A DNA stretch of 64,000 nt, from contig NZ_SNYW01000011.1 of NCBI RefSeq assembly GCF_004363235.1, forward strand, positions 124,001 through 188,000, given 5' to 3'. Shown piece by piece: positions 57,072 through 64,000 of this stretch; position 1 is the stretch's first letter, and each line of letters begins with the position of its first letter. The translations under genes were made by a program, and so were the position numbers. The notes beneath the pieces were generated by a model, which saw only the letters and a list, made by a program, of their open reading frames with translations, was not told the DNA's origin and did no database searches. Source of the stretch: Dongia mobilis (GTDB taxonomy: Bacteria; Pseudomonadota; Alphaproteobacteria; Dongiales; Dongiaceae).

Positions 57072-57981
57072 GGCTCTGGGTTGCGCCCGACTGGCTCCTT
57101 TCCCTGACGACATCAAGCAGCGCCCGCAACGCAGGCGGCACGGCGCGGTGACCCGGAAAATAGATTGCCAGGGCTTCCGCAGCCGGCATCCAGGTGCCGA
57201 GAATTTCCTGCAGTTGTCCGGCAGCGAGGGCGGCTTCCGCGGCCGGGCTGGCGACATAGGCGATGCCCAGCCCGCGGATAGCGGCCTCCACCATCAGTTC
57301 CTCGTCGTCCAGGATCACGCTTCCGGCGGTATCGACCGTCAGGACCCGCCCCGCCCGCGCGAACTCCCAGCGATAGAGCCTGCCACCCGGCATGCGGTGG
57401 CCGAGGCAGCGATGCGCTCTCAGATCCTCGGGCGTTTTCGGCGCGCCGGCGCGGGCGAGATAGCCGGGCGAGGCGACGCAGGCGAACCGCACCGGCTCCC
57501 CCAGGACTAAGGCGATCATATCGCGCGGAATGGAATCGACCAGGCGTATGCCGGCATCGAACCCGGCCGATACGATGTCGACCAGCCTGCCATCTACCAC
57601 AAGGTCAACGACGACATCCGGTGAGCGATCCGCCAATGCCGGCAGGATATCGCGGACCAGGCGTGCCGCCGCGAGGCGCGGCGCGCTTACCCGGACCGTG
57701 CCGGCGACGCGGCCGCGGAACGCTGCGACGCTCTCGATCGCCTCGTCCAGCGCGTCAAGTGCCGGTTGCAGGCGGGCGAGCAGGCGGTAGCCGGCCTCGG
57801 TCGGCGCCACGCTGCGGGTGGTGCGATTGAGGAGACGCACCCCCATGCGTTCCTCGAGCGCCCGCATCGCGTGGCTGAGGGTCGAGGGGGCTGTGCCGAG
57901 TTCGTCCGCCGCACGGCGAAAGCTGCGATGGGTTGCGACCGCCACAAAGGCGGCGAGGTCATTGATCGAGGGCCGGATCAT
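57034..57981 (-). CDS. LysR-family transcriptional regulator
   Basis: A 315-residue regulator from the ATG at 57981 (MIRPSINDLAAFVAVATHRS). The winged helix is FRRAADELGTAPSTLSHAMR followed by RTTRSVAPTEAGYRLL, and a LysR substrate domain follows (about 90-295). It diverges from the Rid gene by 105 bp, the usual arrangement of a LysR regulator and its target. Long open frame upstream is antisense to the Rid gene. Confidence 0.93.
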   Translation of the reverse strand: MIRPSINDLAAFVAVATHRSFRRAADELGTAPSTLSHAMRALEERMGVRLLNRTTRSVAPTEAGYRLLARLQPALDALDEAIESVAAFRGRVAGTVRVSAPRLAAARLVRDILPALADRSPDVVVDLVVDGRLVDIVSAGFDAGIRLVDSIPRDMIALVLGEPVRFACVASPGYLARAGAPKTPEDLRAHRCLGHRMPGGRLYRWEFARAGRVLTVDTAGSVILDDEELMVEAAIRGLGIAYVASPAAEAALAAGQLQEILGTWMPAAEALAIYFPGHRAVPPALRALLDVVRERSQSGATQSLTATGIAAPGAN

Positions 57982-58001
57982 TGATGGGAATTTTGCATCA
58001 A
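57981..58001. promoter_or_regulatory. Inverted repeat in the LysR/Rid intergenic region
   Basis: TTGATG-N9-CATCAA is a perfect inverted repeat and contains the T-N11-A core of LysR boxes. It touches the LysR start codon, so it could mediate autoregulation and control of the divergent gene. Confidence 0.4.
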
Positions 58002-58086
58002 CGCACGCCCATTTCAACGTCTTATTGTCGGAATAGCGGCGCCTTATTTCGAGGTTTGTAACCCCACTTCTAAGAGGACACCCGAC

Positions 58087-58509
58087 ATGACACAGACCAA
58101 AGCAACATCCGCCGTCAAATCGGCAAGGCGCGACGCCGTCATTCCCGCCGACCGTCACGCGCTCTACGACGCCCACAAGTATTCCGCCGCCATCCGTGTG
58201 GGCGATCTGCTGTTCGTTTCCGGCCAGGTCGGCGCCCGCCCCGACGGCTCGCCGGAGCCGGTCTTCGCCGACCAGGTGCGCCGGGCTTTTGCCAATCTGA
58301 AGGCCGTGCTGGCGGCTGCAGGGCTCAGCTTTGACGACGTCGTCGACGTGACCTCTTTCCACACCGATCCAGAAAATCAACTGGAGACCGTGCTCGCCAT
58401 CCGCGCCGGGGAGATCGGCGAAGCGCCCTATCCGAGTTGGACAGCTGTGGGCGTCAACTGGTTGGCCGGGTTCGATTTCGAACTGAAGGCAATCGCACGG
58501 ATTCCGTGA
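58087..58509 (+). CDS. Rid-family (YjgF/YER057c/UK114) protein
   Basis: A 140-residue chorismate-mutase-like fold of the Rid family. Segments are GDLLFVSGQVGARPDGSPEP, FANLKAVLAAAGLSFDDVVD and FELKAIARIP. The Arg that binds the substrate carboxylate in imine deaminase RidA (R105 in E. coli, PARSCV) is missing; the equivalent is PSWTAV. This places it in a Rid subgroup not expected to deaminate 2-aminoacrylate. AGAGGA eight bases upstream fixes the start. Confidence 0.9.
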   Translation: MTQTKATSAVKSARRDAVIPADRHALYDAHKYSAAIRVGDLLFVSGQVGARPDGSPEPVFADQVRRAFANLKAVLAAAGLSFDDVVDVTSFHTDPENQLETVLAIRAGEIGEAPYPSWTAVGVNWLAGFDFELKAIARIP

Positions 58510-58551
58510 TCCCGGGCGTATTGCGGCGGGAGCGCACCGCCTCGGCGGCGC

Positions 58552-58626
58552 TGGTGAGCCGGGCGGGGTTCGAACCCGCGACCCTCTGATTAAAAGTCAG
58601 ATGCTCTACCGCTGAGCTACCGGCCC
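58552..58626 (-). tRNA. tRNA-Lys (anticodon TTT)
   Basis: A 75-nt cloverleaf on the minus strand with encoded CCA. Acceptor GGGCCGG pairs with CCGGCTC, discriminator A; anticodon loop CTTTTAA (TTT) on a TCTGA/TCAGA stem; T-loop TTCGAAC. Confidence 0.97.
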
Positions 58627-58751
58627 TTCACCAATCAAATGCGGCGGCGTTCCAATCCCATTATTGGGCGGAAATTGCAAGCTTCGATCGCGCCGGCGGG
58701 ATCGCCAGATGCCGCCAGCGCGGCGAAGAATTAAGCCGCAAAATCAAATAA

Positions 58752-59261
58752 CTATCGGCCTTCCCTAAAAACCTTCTGCAAGGCGGCGTTGACCCGGGGA
58801 GAGACGAATTCGTCGATTTTCCCGCCCAACCGCCCGATCTCCTTGACGAAGCGGGAGGAGATGAATTGCTGGCGCTCCGAGGCCATCAGGAAGACCGTCT
58901 CCACCGCCGGGTTGAGGCGAGCGTTCATGCCGGCCATCTGGAACTCGTATTCGAAATCGGAGACGGCGCGAAGGCCCCGGATGATGAATTGCGCCCCCAC
59001 TTCCTCGACGAAATGCATCAGCAAGTTGTCGAAGGGCCGCACCTCGACATTGGCGCCGTCGAGCCCGTTGCGGGGATCCGCCACCTCCTCGCGCATGAGG
59101 GCAATGCGCTCCTCGATGCCGAGGAGCGGGCCCTTCCCGGCATTGGTCGAGACGGCAATAATCAGCCGGTCCGCCATCAGGGCAGCCCGGCGGATGATAT
59201 CCATATGCCCGTTGGTGACCGGGTCGAAGGTCCCCGGATAGACACCGATCCTCTGCGCCAT
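58752..59261 (-). CDS. coaD: Phosphopantetheine adenylyltransferase
   Basis: Fourth step of CoA synthesis (4'-phosphopantetheine + ATP to dephospho-CoA). The 169 residues contain the nucleotidyltransferase motif GTFDPVTNGH (10-19), FIIRGLRAVSDFEYEFQMA and the ISSRFVKEI C-terminal motif. It lies 98 bp downstream of gyrA on the same strand, a common alphaproteobacterial pairing. Confidence 0.97.
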   Translation of the reverse strand: MAQRIGVYPGTFDPVTNGHMDIIRRAALMADRLIIAVSTNAGKGPLLGIEERIALMREEVADPRNGLDGANVEVRPFDNLLMHFVEEVGAQFIIRGLRAVSDFEYEFQMAGMNARLNPAVETVFLMASERQQFISSRFVKEIGRLGGKIDEFVSPRVNAALQKVFREGR

Positions 59262-59359
59262 CTTGCCCCCTGCCCCCGCTTTTACCTCGGTCTCAGACCC
59301 TGGACCTGGCCGCCTGGCCTGCCGGCCACGCGGCTTCTGCCCTCGAAATCCGGCCCGCC

Positions 59360-62176
59360 TTATTCCGGGGCGCCCTCTGCCCCATCCCCTGCACCGGCAT
59401 CCCCAGTTCCGGCAGGATCTGGCTCGGCCACCGTTTCGCCGCCCTCGGCCTCGGTATCCTCGCCCTCATCCATCATGTCCGGCATGTGGGCGACGGCGAC
59501 CACCTGCTCATCCTCGGCCACCGTAAAGACCTTGACCCCCTGGGTCTGGCGCCGGGCGACGCGGATGTCGTGGACCGGGCAGCGAATGAGCTGGCCGCCA
59601 TCGGTCACCAGCATGATCTGGTCATCGTCGGTAACGGTGAAGGAGGTGACGACATGCCCGTTGCGGGCCGACATTTCGATATTGGCGACACCCTGCCCGC
59701 CGCGCCCGGTCAGGCGGTATTCATAGGCGGATGTGCGTTTGCCATAGCCCTTGGCAGTGACGGTGAGGATGAGTTCGTCCTTTGCCTCGAGCTCGGCAAA
59801 GCGCTCGGGGCTCATCTCGGCGCCCGGGGCCGTCACCTCCTCCGCCTCGGGGCTGCTTTCGGCCAATTCGCCCTCTTCGCCCGACGCGGCCGCCAGTTCG
59901 CGGCGCTTCTGGGCGGCAAGGCGCAGATAGGCATCGCGTTCCTCGGTATCGACCTCGATGTGATTGAGGGTGGTCATGGAAACCACGTGGTCGCCCGCCT
60001 CCAGCCGGATGCCGCGGACACCGACCGAATCGCGCCCGGCGAAGACGCGCACATCGGTCACGGGGAAGCGGATCGCCTTGCCGCTGCGGGCGGCGAGGAG
60101 AATGTCGTTCTCCGCCGTGCAGACGGCGACGCCGATCAGGCGGTCCCCCTCGTCCAGCTTCATCGCGATCTTGCCGTTGGCGCGCACGTCGACGAAATCG
60201 CTGAGCTCGTTGCGGCGCACATAGCCGCTGGCCGTCGCGAACATGATATGGCTGTCATGCCAGGTGGATTCATCCTCCGGCAGGGGCAGCACGGTCGAGA
60301 TGGTTTCGCCCTCGGACAGCGGCAGGATGTTGACCAGCGCCTTGCCGCGCGCCTGCGGATTGCCGAGCGGCAGGCGATAGACCTTGGTCTTGTAGACCAT
60401 TCCCTTGGTCGAGAAGAACAGGACCGGCGTATGGGTGTCGGCCACGAACAGCTTGGCGACGAAATCCTCGTCGCGCGTCGACATGCCGGCGCGGCCCTTG
60501 CCGCCGCGACGCTGGGCCCGATAGGTCGAGAGCGGCACCCGCTTGATATAGCCGCCATGGGTCACGGTGACGACCATGTCCTCGCGCTGGATCAGGTCCT
60601 CGATGTCGTGCTCGAACTCGTTCTCCTCGATCGAGGTGCGGCGGGGCGAACCGAACTGCGCCTTCACCGCAATGAGTTCGTCGGTCAGGATCTTGAGGCG
60701 TTTCGGCCGGCTTTCCAGCGTTTCGAGATGGTCGGTGATCTCGCCGGCGAGGCCGTTCAGTTCCTCGGCGATCTTCTCGCGCTCGAGCCCGGTGAGGCGC
60801 TGCAGCCTCAGATCGAGGATCGCCTTGGCCTGAGCCTCGGAGAGGCGGTAGGTGAGTTCCTCGGTCAAGGGATGCAGCGGATCGTCGATCAGGCGGATGA
60901 GCGGCGCCACATCGGCGGCCGGCCAGTCACGCCCCATCAGGCGCTCCTTGGCGACCTGCGGGTCCGGCGCGGTACGGATCGCCTGGATCACCTCGTCGAT
61001 ATTGGCGACCGCGATGGCAAGGCCGACCAAGACATGCGCCCGCTCGCGCGCCTTGCCGAGCTCGTAGACCGTGCGCCTGGTGATCACCTCCTCGCGAAAG
61101 GCGACAAAGGCGGCAATCACGGATTTCAGGTTCAGCATCTCCGGCTTGCCGCCGTTGAGCGCCAGCATGTTGACGCCGAAGGAGGTCTGCAGCGGGGTGA
61201 AGCGGTAGAGCTGGTTGAGGACCACATCGGCCATGGCGTCGCGCTTCAGTTCAACGACAACGCGCACGCCGTCGCGGTCGCTTTCGTCGCGCAGATCGGC
61301 GATGCCCTCGATGATCTTCTCGCGCACGCATTCGGCCATGCGCTCGATCATGCGCGCCTTGTTGACCTGGTAGGGCACCTCGGTGATGACGATCGCCTCG
61401 CGGTCCTTGCGGATCTCCTCGATCGCGGTGCGGCCACGCATGACGACCGAGCCCTTGCCGAGGTGGTAGGCCTCGCGGATGCCGTTTCGCCCCAGGATGA
61501 CGCCGCCGGTCGGGAAGTCCGGGCCCGGCACGATGCGGATAAGCTCGTCGATGCTGATCTCCGGGTTCTCGACATAGGCGCAGCAGGCGTCGATCACCTC
61601 GGACAGATTGTGGGTCGGGATGTTGGTCGCCATGCCGACGGCGATGCCGCCGGCGCCGTTCACCAGCAGATTGGGAAAGCGCGCCGGCAAGACGACGGGT
61701 TCCAACTCACGGTCGTCGTAATTCGGCTGGAAGTCGACCGTTTCCTTGTCGATGTCCTCGAGCAGCGCCTCGGCCGCCTTGGAGAGGCGGGATTCGGTGT
61801 AGCGCATCGCCGCCGCCGGATCGCCGTCCATCGAGCCGAAATTGCCCTGGCCGTCGATCAGCAGGACGCGCAGCGAGAAATCCTGCGCCATGCGCACCAG
61901 GGCGTCATAGATCGCCTGGTCGCCATGGGGATGGTATTTCGCCATGACGTCGCCGACCGCGCGGGCCGATTTCTTGAAGCCCCCGGAGGAGGAGAACCCG
62001 CCCTCGCTCATGGCATAGAGGATGCGGCGATGGACCGGCTTCAGGCCGTCGCGCACATCGGGCAGCGCGCGGGAAACGATGACGCTCATCGCGTAATCGA
62101 GATAGGAGCGCTTCATCTCCTCTTCGATGGTGATCGGCGCGATGTCGAATCCGGGCGTGGCGGGCGTTTCGGTCAC
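59360..62176 (-). CDS. gyrA: DNA gyrase subunit A
   Basis: Breakage-rejoining subunit of the type II topoisomerase that introduces negative supercoils, 938 residues. Catalytic Tyr126 lies in MRYTESR, the GyrA box in [10 protein letters not shown], and beta-pinwheel repeats follow. The C-terminus is a long acidic tail (about 40 residues rich in Glu, Asp, Gly). At the position of E. coli Ser83 (residue 87) there is Gln; the Asp87 equivalent (D91) is kept. The start is GTG at 62176; an in-frame ATG 20 codons later would remove the normal N-terminal arm. Confidence 0.97.
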   Translation of the reverse strand: MTETPATPGFDIAPITIEEEMKRSYLDYAMSVIVSRALPDVRDGLKPVHRRILYAMSEGGFSSSGGFKKSARAVGDVMAKYHPHGDQAIYDALVRMAQDFSLRVLLIDGQGNFGSMDGDPAAAMRYTESRLSKAAEALLEDIDKETVDFQPNYDDRELEPVVLPARFPNLLVNGAGGIAVGMATNIPTHNLSEVIDACCAYVENPEISIDELIRIVPGPDFPTGGVILGRNGIREAYHLGKGSVVMRGRTAIEEIRKDREAIVITEVPYQVNKARMIERMAECVREKIIEGIADLRDESDRDGVRVVVELKRDAMADVVLNQLYRFTPLQTSFGVNMLALNGGKPEMLNLKSVIAAFVAFREEVITRRTVYELGKARERAHVLVGLAIAVANIDEVIQAIRTAPDPQVAKERLMGRDWPAADVAPLIRLIDDPLHPLTEELTYRLSEAQAKAILDLRLQRLTGLEREKIAEELNGLAGEITDHLETLESRPKRLKILTDELIAVKAQFGSPRRTSIEENEFEHDIEDLIQREDMVVTVTHGGYIKRVPLSTYRAQRRGGKGRAGMSTRDEDFVAKLFVADTHTPVLFFSTKGMVYKTKVYRLPLGNPQARGKALVNILPLSEGETISTVLPLPEDESTWHDSHIMFATASGYVRRNELSDFVDVRANGKIAMKLDEGDRLIGVAVCTAENDILLAARSGKAIRFPVTDVRVFAGRDSVGVRGIRLEAGDHVVSMTTLNHIEVDTEERDAYLRLAAQKRRELAAASGEEGELAESSPEAEEVTAPGAEMSPERFAELEAKDELILTVTAKGYGKRTSAYEYRLTGRGGQGVANIEMSARNGHVVTSFTVTDDDQIMLVTDGGQLIRCPVHDIRVARRQTQGVKVFTVAEDEQVVAVAHMPDMMDEGEDTEAEGGETVAEPDPAGTGDAGAGDGAEGAPE

Positions 62177-62242
62177 TGGAAATTATGCCTTGCGATTCAA
62201 TGTTTTAATGGCCGTCTCGGCATCCCCCGAAACCGCGTGCGG

Positions 62243-62271
62243 AAGATAGCAGATCGGCCCCGGCCGAACAA
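62243..62271 (-). promoter_or_regulatory. Candidate gyrA promoter
   Basis: On the minus strand TTGTTC (62266-62271), a 17-bp spacer and TATCTT (62243-62248) predict a leader of about 60 nt. Confidence 0.4.
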
Positions 62272-62316
62272 CATAAGCGCGGCGGTTTTCGCACCGGCGA
62301 TTTGCCTAAAAAACCC

Positions 62317-62359
62317 AATAAAAACAAAGGCCCGCCGGGTTCCGAGGAACGCGGCGGGC
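62317..62359 (-). terminator. Rho-independent terminator after the DUF1127-like gene
   Basis: GCCCGCCG pairs with CGGCGGGC, with an inner GTTCC/GGAAC extension around a GA loop, followed on the minus strand by CTTTGTTTTTATT. It ends the transcript of the gene at 62438 and insulates gyrA. Confidence 0.8.
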
Positions 62360-62437
62360 GCAAGTCAGGGATGTTCGGGAGAATCCGGCCGGGATCAGGC
62401 GATCAGCGGCCGATTCGGGGGCCATAAGGATGCGGCC

Positions 62438-62680
62438 TCAGGCCGCCTTCGGGCCCCCGAAATCCGTGGCGAAATCGTTCGCGACGCGACCGCCGAAACG
62501 GCCGCCGACCCGCGGCAGATCGAAGGCATAGAATTCAGCCGGGGCGCGCATAAGCCGGTTGGCCGGATCGCGCAGCAGGCCGATATCGTCCAGGAGCCGG
62601 TCATCGCAATCCGACAGGACGGTCTCCAGGCTGGGCGAGATCGCCCTGGCACGGCTGCGGAAAAAGAGACGGGTCAGCAT
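62438..62680 (-). CDS. Small DUF1127-like protein
   Basis: An 80-residue protein, MLTRLFFRSRARAISPSLET at the start, with the DUF1127-like centre LSDCDDRLLDDIGLLRDPAN and a longer C-terminal tail than usual (about 35 residues, Gly/Phe-rich). GGAGA six bases before the ATG decides the start. It has its own terminator, and a tandem 16-bp repeat lies immediately upstream. Confidence 0.75.
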   Translation of the reverse strand: MLTRLFFRSRARAISPSLETVLSDCDDRLLDDIGLLRDPANRLMRAPAEFYAFDLPRVGGRFGGRVANDFATDFGGPKAA

Positions 62681-62696
62681 GGCGGTTCTCCGACGA

Positions 62697-62728
62697 TCTG
62701 GTTTGGCGTCACTCTGGTTTAGCGTCAC
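62697..62728. repeat. Tandem 16-bp direct repeat upstream of the DUF1127-like gene
   Basis: TCTGGTTTGGCGTCAC (62697-62712) is followed at once by TCTGGTTTAGCGTCAC (62713-62728), one mismatch, and a partial third copy TCTG. The array starts 17 bp upstream of the start codon, where a regulator or ribosome could act. Confidence 0.7.
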
Positions 62729-62810
62729 TCTGTCGCAGGAATGGCTGCTTCGGTTCGCCCATCCTGCACAGATCGCTCTGTTCTCCTTAAAATAGGGCGT
62801 TTCCGGCACC

Positions 62811-62839
62811 TTGACACGCGATACTTAGTAACGAATACG
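62811..62839 (+). promoter_or_regulatory. Candidate promoter of the GcvA-like LysR gene
   Basis: A perfect TTGACA (62811-62816) and AATACG (62834-62839) are 17 bp apart. Transcription would start at or beside the ATG at 62847. Confidence 0.4.
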
Positions 62840-62854
62840 TTTAGCCATGCTAAA
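62840..62854. repeat. Inverted repeat across the upstream LysR start codon
   Basis: TTTAGC-CAT-GCTAAA is a perfect 6-bp inverted repeat enclosing the ATG at 62847, just after the -10-like element. It is suited to an autoregulatory operator or an RNA hairpin. Confidence 0.4.
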
Positions 62855-62891
62855 TCCGCCCGGTCCCCTGTCGCCCCTATCGAGCCGCCGC

Positions 62892-63791
62892 ATGGCCTCC
62901 CTGCCCGGCTTGCGCGCCTTCGAGGCCGTGGCACGCCTGGGATCCGTGCGCCAGGCGGCGGCAGAACTCCATGTGACGCCGGGCGCCGTCAGCCAGCAGG
63001 TCAAGGCGCTGGAGGCCGAGATCGGCGCGGCCCTGGTGCAGCGCCACGGCACCGGGCTGGTCCTCACCCGCATGGGCCAGGAAGTGAAGGACGATCTTGC
63101 CCAGGCCTTCCGCCTGCTGGGGCGCGTCTCCGATCGCCTGCGGCGTGGCATGAAGGGCCTCTCGCTGCGCCTGCGGATCGAGGACCCGGCGCTGGCCGCC
63201 AACTGGCTGCTGACCCGCCTGCAGCGCTATCGCGCCCGGGCGGACAGCGTCGACGTGGTGCTGGAGACGGCTACCAGCTGGGCGACGCTGGAGCCGGACG
63301 CGTTCGATTTCGACTTCCGCTTCGGCCTCGGCGACTGGCCGGATGTGGTGGCGCACCGTCTTTTTGCCGACGAGGTCTATCCGGTCTTCAGTCCGAAGGT
63401 GCTGGCACGGGCACCACTCACCGACCCGGCCGATCTCAAGCACCACACCCTCCTCCACCTCGACTGGAGCGGGCAATCCTACATCTGGCCGGACTGGCAG
63501 GCCTGGCTGCGCGCCGCCGGGATCGAGGACGTGGATGCGACGCGCGGCATCCATTTCACGGATTTCGCACTTTGCCTGCAGGCCGCGGTGGCCGGCCAGG
63601 GGGTGGCGTTGGGCACCACCGGCGCCGTCGCCGACCTCCTCGCCGAAGGGCGCCTGATCTGCCCGTTCGAAAAGAGCATCACGACCCCCTTTGCCTATTA
63701 CATCGTGCATGCGCCCGACGTGTTAAAGCGGCCGGAAGCGCAGGCCTTCCTCAACTGGATCCTGGAAGAAGCGAAGGCGACCGAGATCTAA
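62892..63791 (+). CDS. LysR-family regulator, GcvA-like
   Basis: A 299-residue regulator from the ATG at 62892 (MASLPGLRAFEAVARLGSVR), which matches the N-terminus of the GcvA group. An ATG 15 codons earlier (62847) is open and may be used. The winged helix is VRQAAAELHVTPGAVSQQVK. The effector domain includes ETATSWATLEPDAFDFDFRF and a GVALGTTGAVADLLAEGRL segment typical of GcvA-like proteins. Its target is unknown. It diverges from the DUF1127-like gene and ends in a 4-bp convergent overlap with the next gene. Confidence 0.92.
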   Translation: MASLPGLRAFEAVARLGSVRQAAAELHVTPGAVSQQVKALEAEIGAALVQRHGTGLVLTRMGQEVKDDLAQAFRLLGRVSDRLRRGMKGLSLRLRIEDPALAANWLLTRLQRYRARADSVDVVLETATSWATLEPDAFDFDFRFGLGDWPDVVAHRLFADEVYPVFSPKVLARAPLTDPADLKHHTLLHLDWSGQSYIWPDWQAWLRAAGIEDVDATRGIHFTDFALCLQAAVAGQGVALGTTGAVADLLAEGRLICPFEKSITTPFAYYIVHAPDVLKRPEAQAFLNWILEEAKATEI

Positions 63792-64000
63792 TCCAGCGCC
63801 GCGATGAGTTTAGCCGCCAGGGCAGGCGCCTCGGCCGGCGCTAAACGCGGCCATTCTTCCCCTAACAGAGCTTTGAGGGCGACCGCGCATTTCTCGGTGT
63901 AGATCACCGTGCCGTCCTTTTCGATGGCGCTGATGCCGTCGAAGACCAGGGCAGAGGCGTTGATGCCGAGGGCGTGTTCCAGAGGCCAGTCCGGCGGCAA
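63788..64000 (-). CDS. C-terminal part of an unidentified protein (cut by window edge)
   Basis: An open frame of 70 codons continues past the window edge; only the end of the gene is seen. The residues (LEHALGINASALVFDGISAI, then EKDGTVIYTEKCAVALKALL and an alanine-rich end) do not match a family I know. The frame is supported by codon bias and by its tight convergent pairing with the LysR gene. Confidence 0.55.
   Translation of the reverse strand: MPPDWPLEHALGINASALVFDGISAIEKDGTVIYTEKCAVALKALLGEEWPRLAPAEAPALAAKLIAALD

Noticed and set aside
59486-62722. 1078-codon plus-strand open frame
   Set aside because: It is the complement of gyrA, kept open by high GC and third-position bias; composition is His/Gly/Arg-rich without family features.

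Overview
The window is a GC-rich chromosomal segment of an alphaproteobacterium, most likely of the order Rhodospirillales. The evidence is the uninterrupted block bamA-rseP-dxr-cdsA-uppS-frr-pyrH-tsf-rpsB, followed by dnaE, lolDC, proS, an RNase J gene, coaX, birA and a complete fourteen-gene complex I operon in nuoA-to-nuoN order. A short ProS without an editing insertion, monofunctional BirA, DUF1127 proteins and a five-step (HutF/HutG) histidine pathway fit the same group. The genus cannot be fixed from the sequence. I see no insertion sequence, prophage, integrase or CRISPR array.

Region 1 (1-36211, all genes on the minus strand) is housekeeping. It covers envelope biogenesis (BamA, RseP, CdsA, UppS, LolCD), isoprenoids (Dxr), translation (RpsB, Tsf, Frr, ProS), UMP kinase, replication (DnaE), RNA decay (RNase J), cofactors (CoaX, BirA) and respiratory complex I. 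Inside it, between dnaE and lolD, sit an exported PhoX-type phosphatase and an unrecognised 233-residue protein. Each is preceded by a Pho-box-like 7-4-7 repeat, so the pair looks like a small phosphate-starvation module.

Region 2 (36461-43572) holds tRNA-Asp, a two-gene RND efflux system (adaptor and permease, no outer-membrane channel), a cupin protein whose gene overlaps the permease gene tail to tail, a TerC-family membrane protein and an EamA transporter.

Region 3 (43645-52943) is a histidine/urocanate utilisation locus: hutU-hutI-hutD-hutG on the plus strand, hutF on the minus strand and the repressor hutC. Matching tandem operator-like sequences lie before hutU and in the hutF/hutC intergenic region. 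Histidase (hutH) is absent. Three genes for a Cys/His-rich DUF2946-like protein, a PepSY-TM protein and a secreted protein are inserted between hutG and hutF.

Region 4 (52940-64000) is mixed. It has two methyltransferase-like genes around tRNA-Thr, a solute-binding protein, two DUF1127-type small proteins, a hemerythrin, two LysR regulators, a Rid-family protein, tRNA-Lys, coaD and gyrA. Between the first methyltransferase gene and tRNA-Thr lies the most striking unexplained structure. A perfect CRP-type palindrome is centred 41.5 bp upstream of a predicted start point, followed at once by two perfect hairpins (10 and 14 bp). I read this as a candidate CRP/FNR-family-activated small RNA of about 85 nt.
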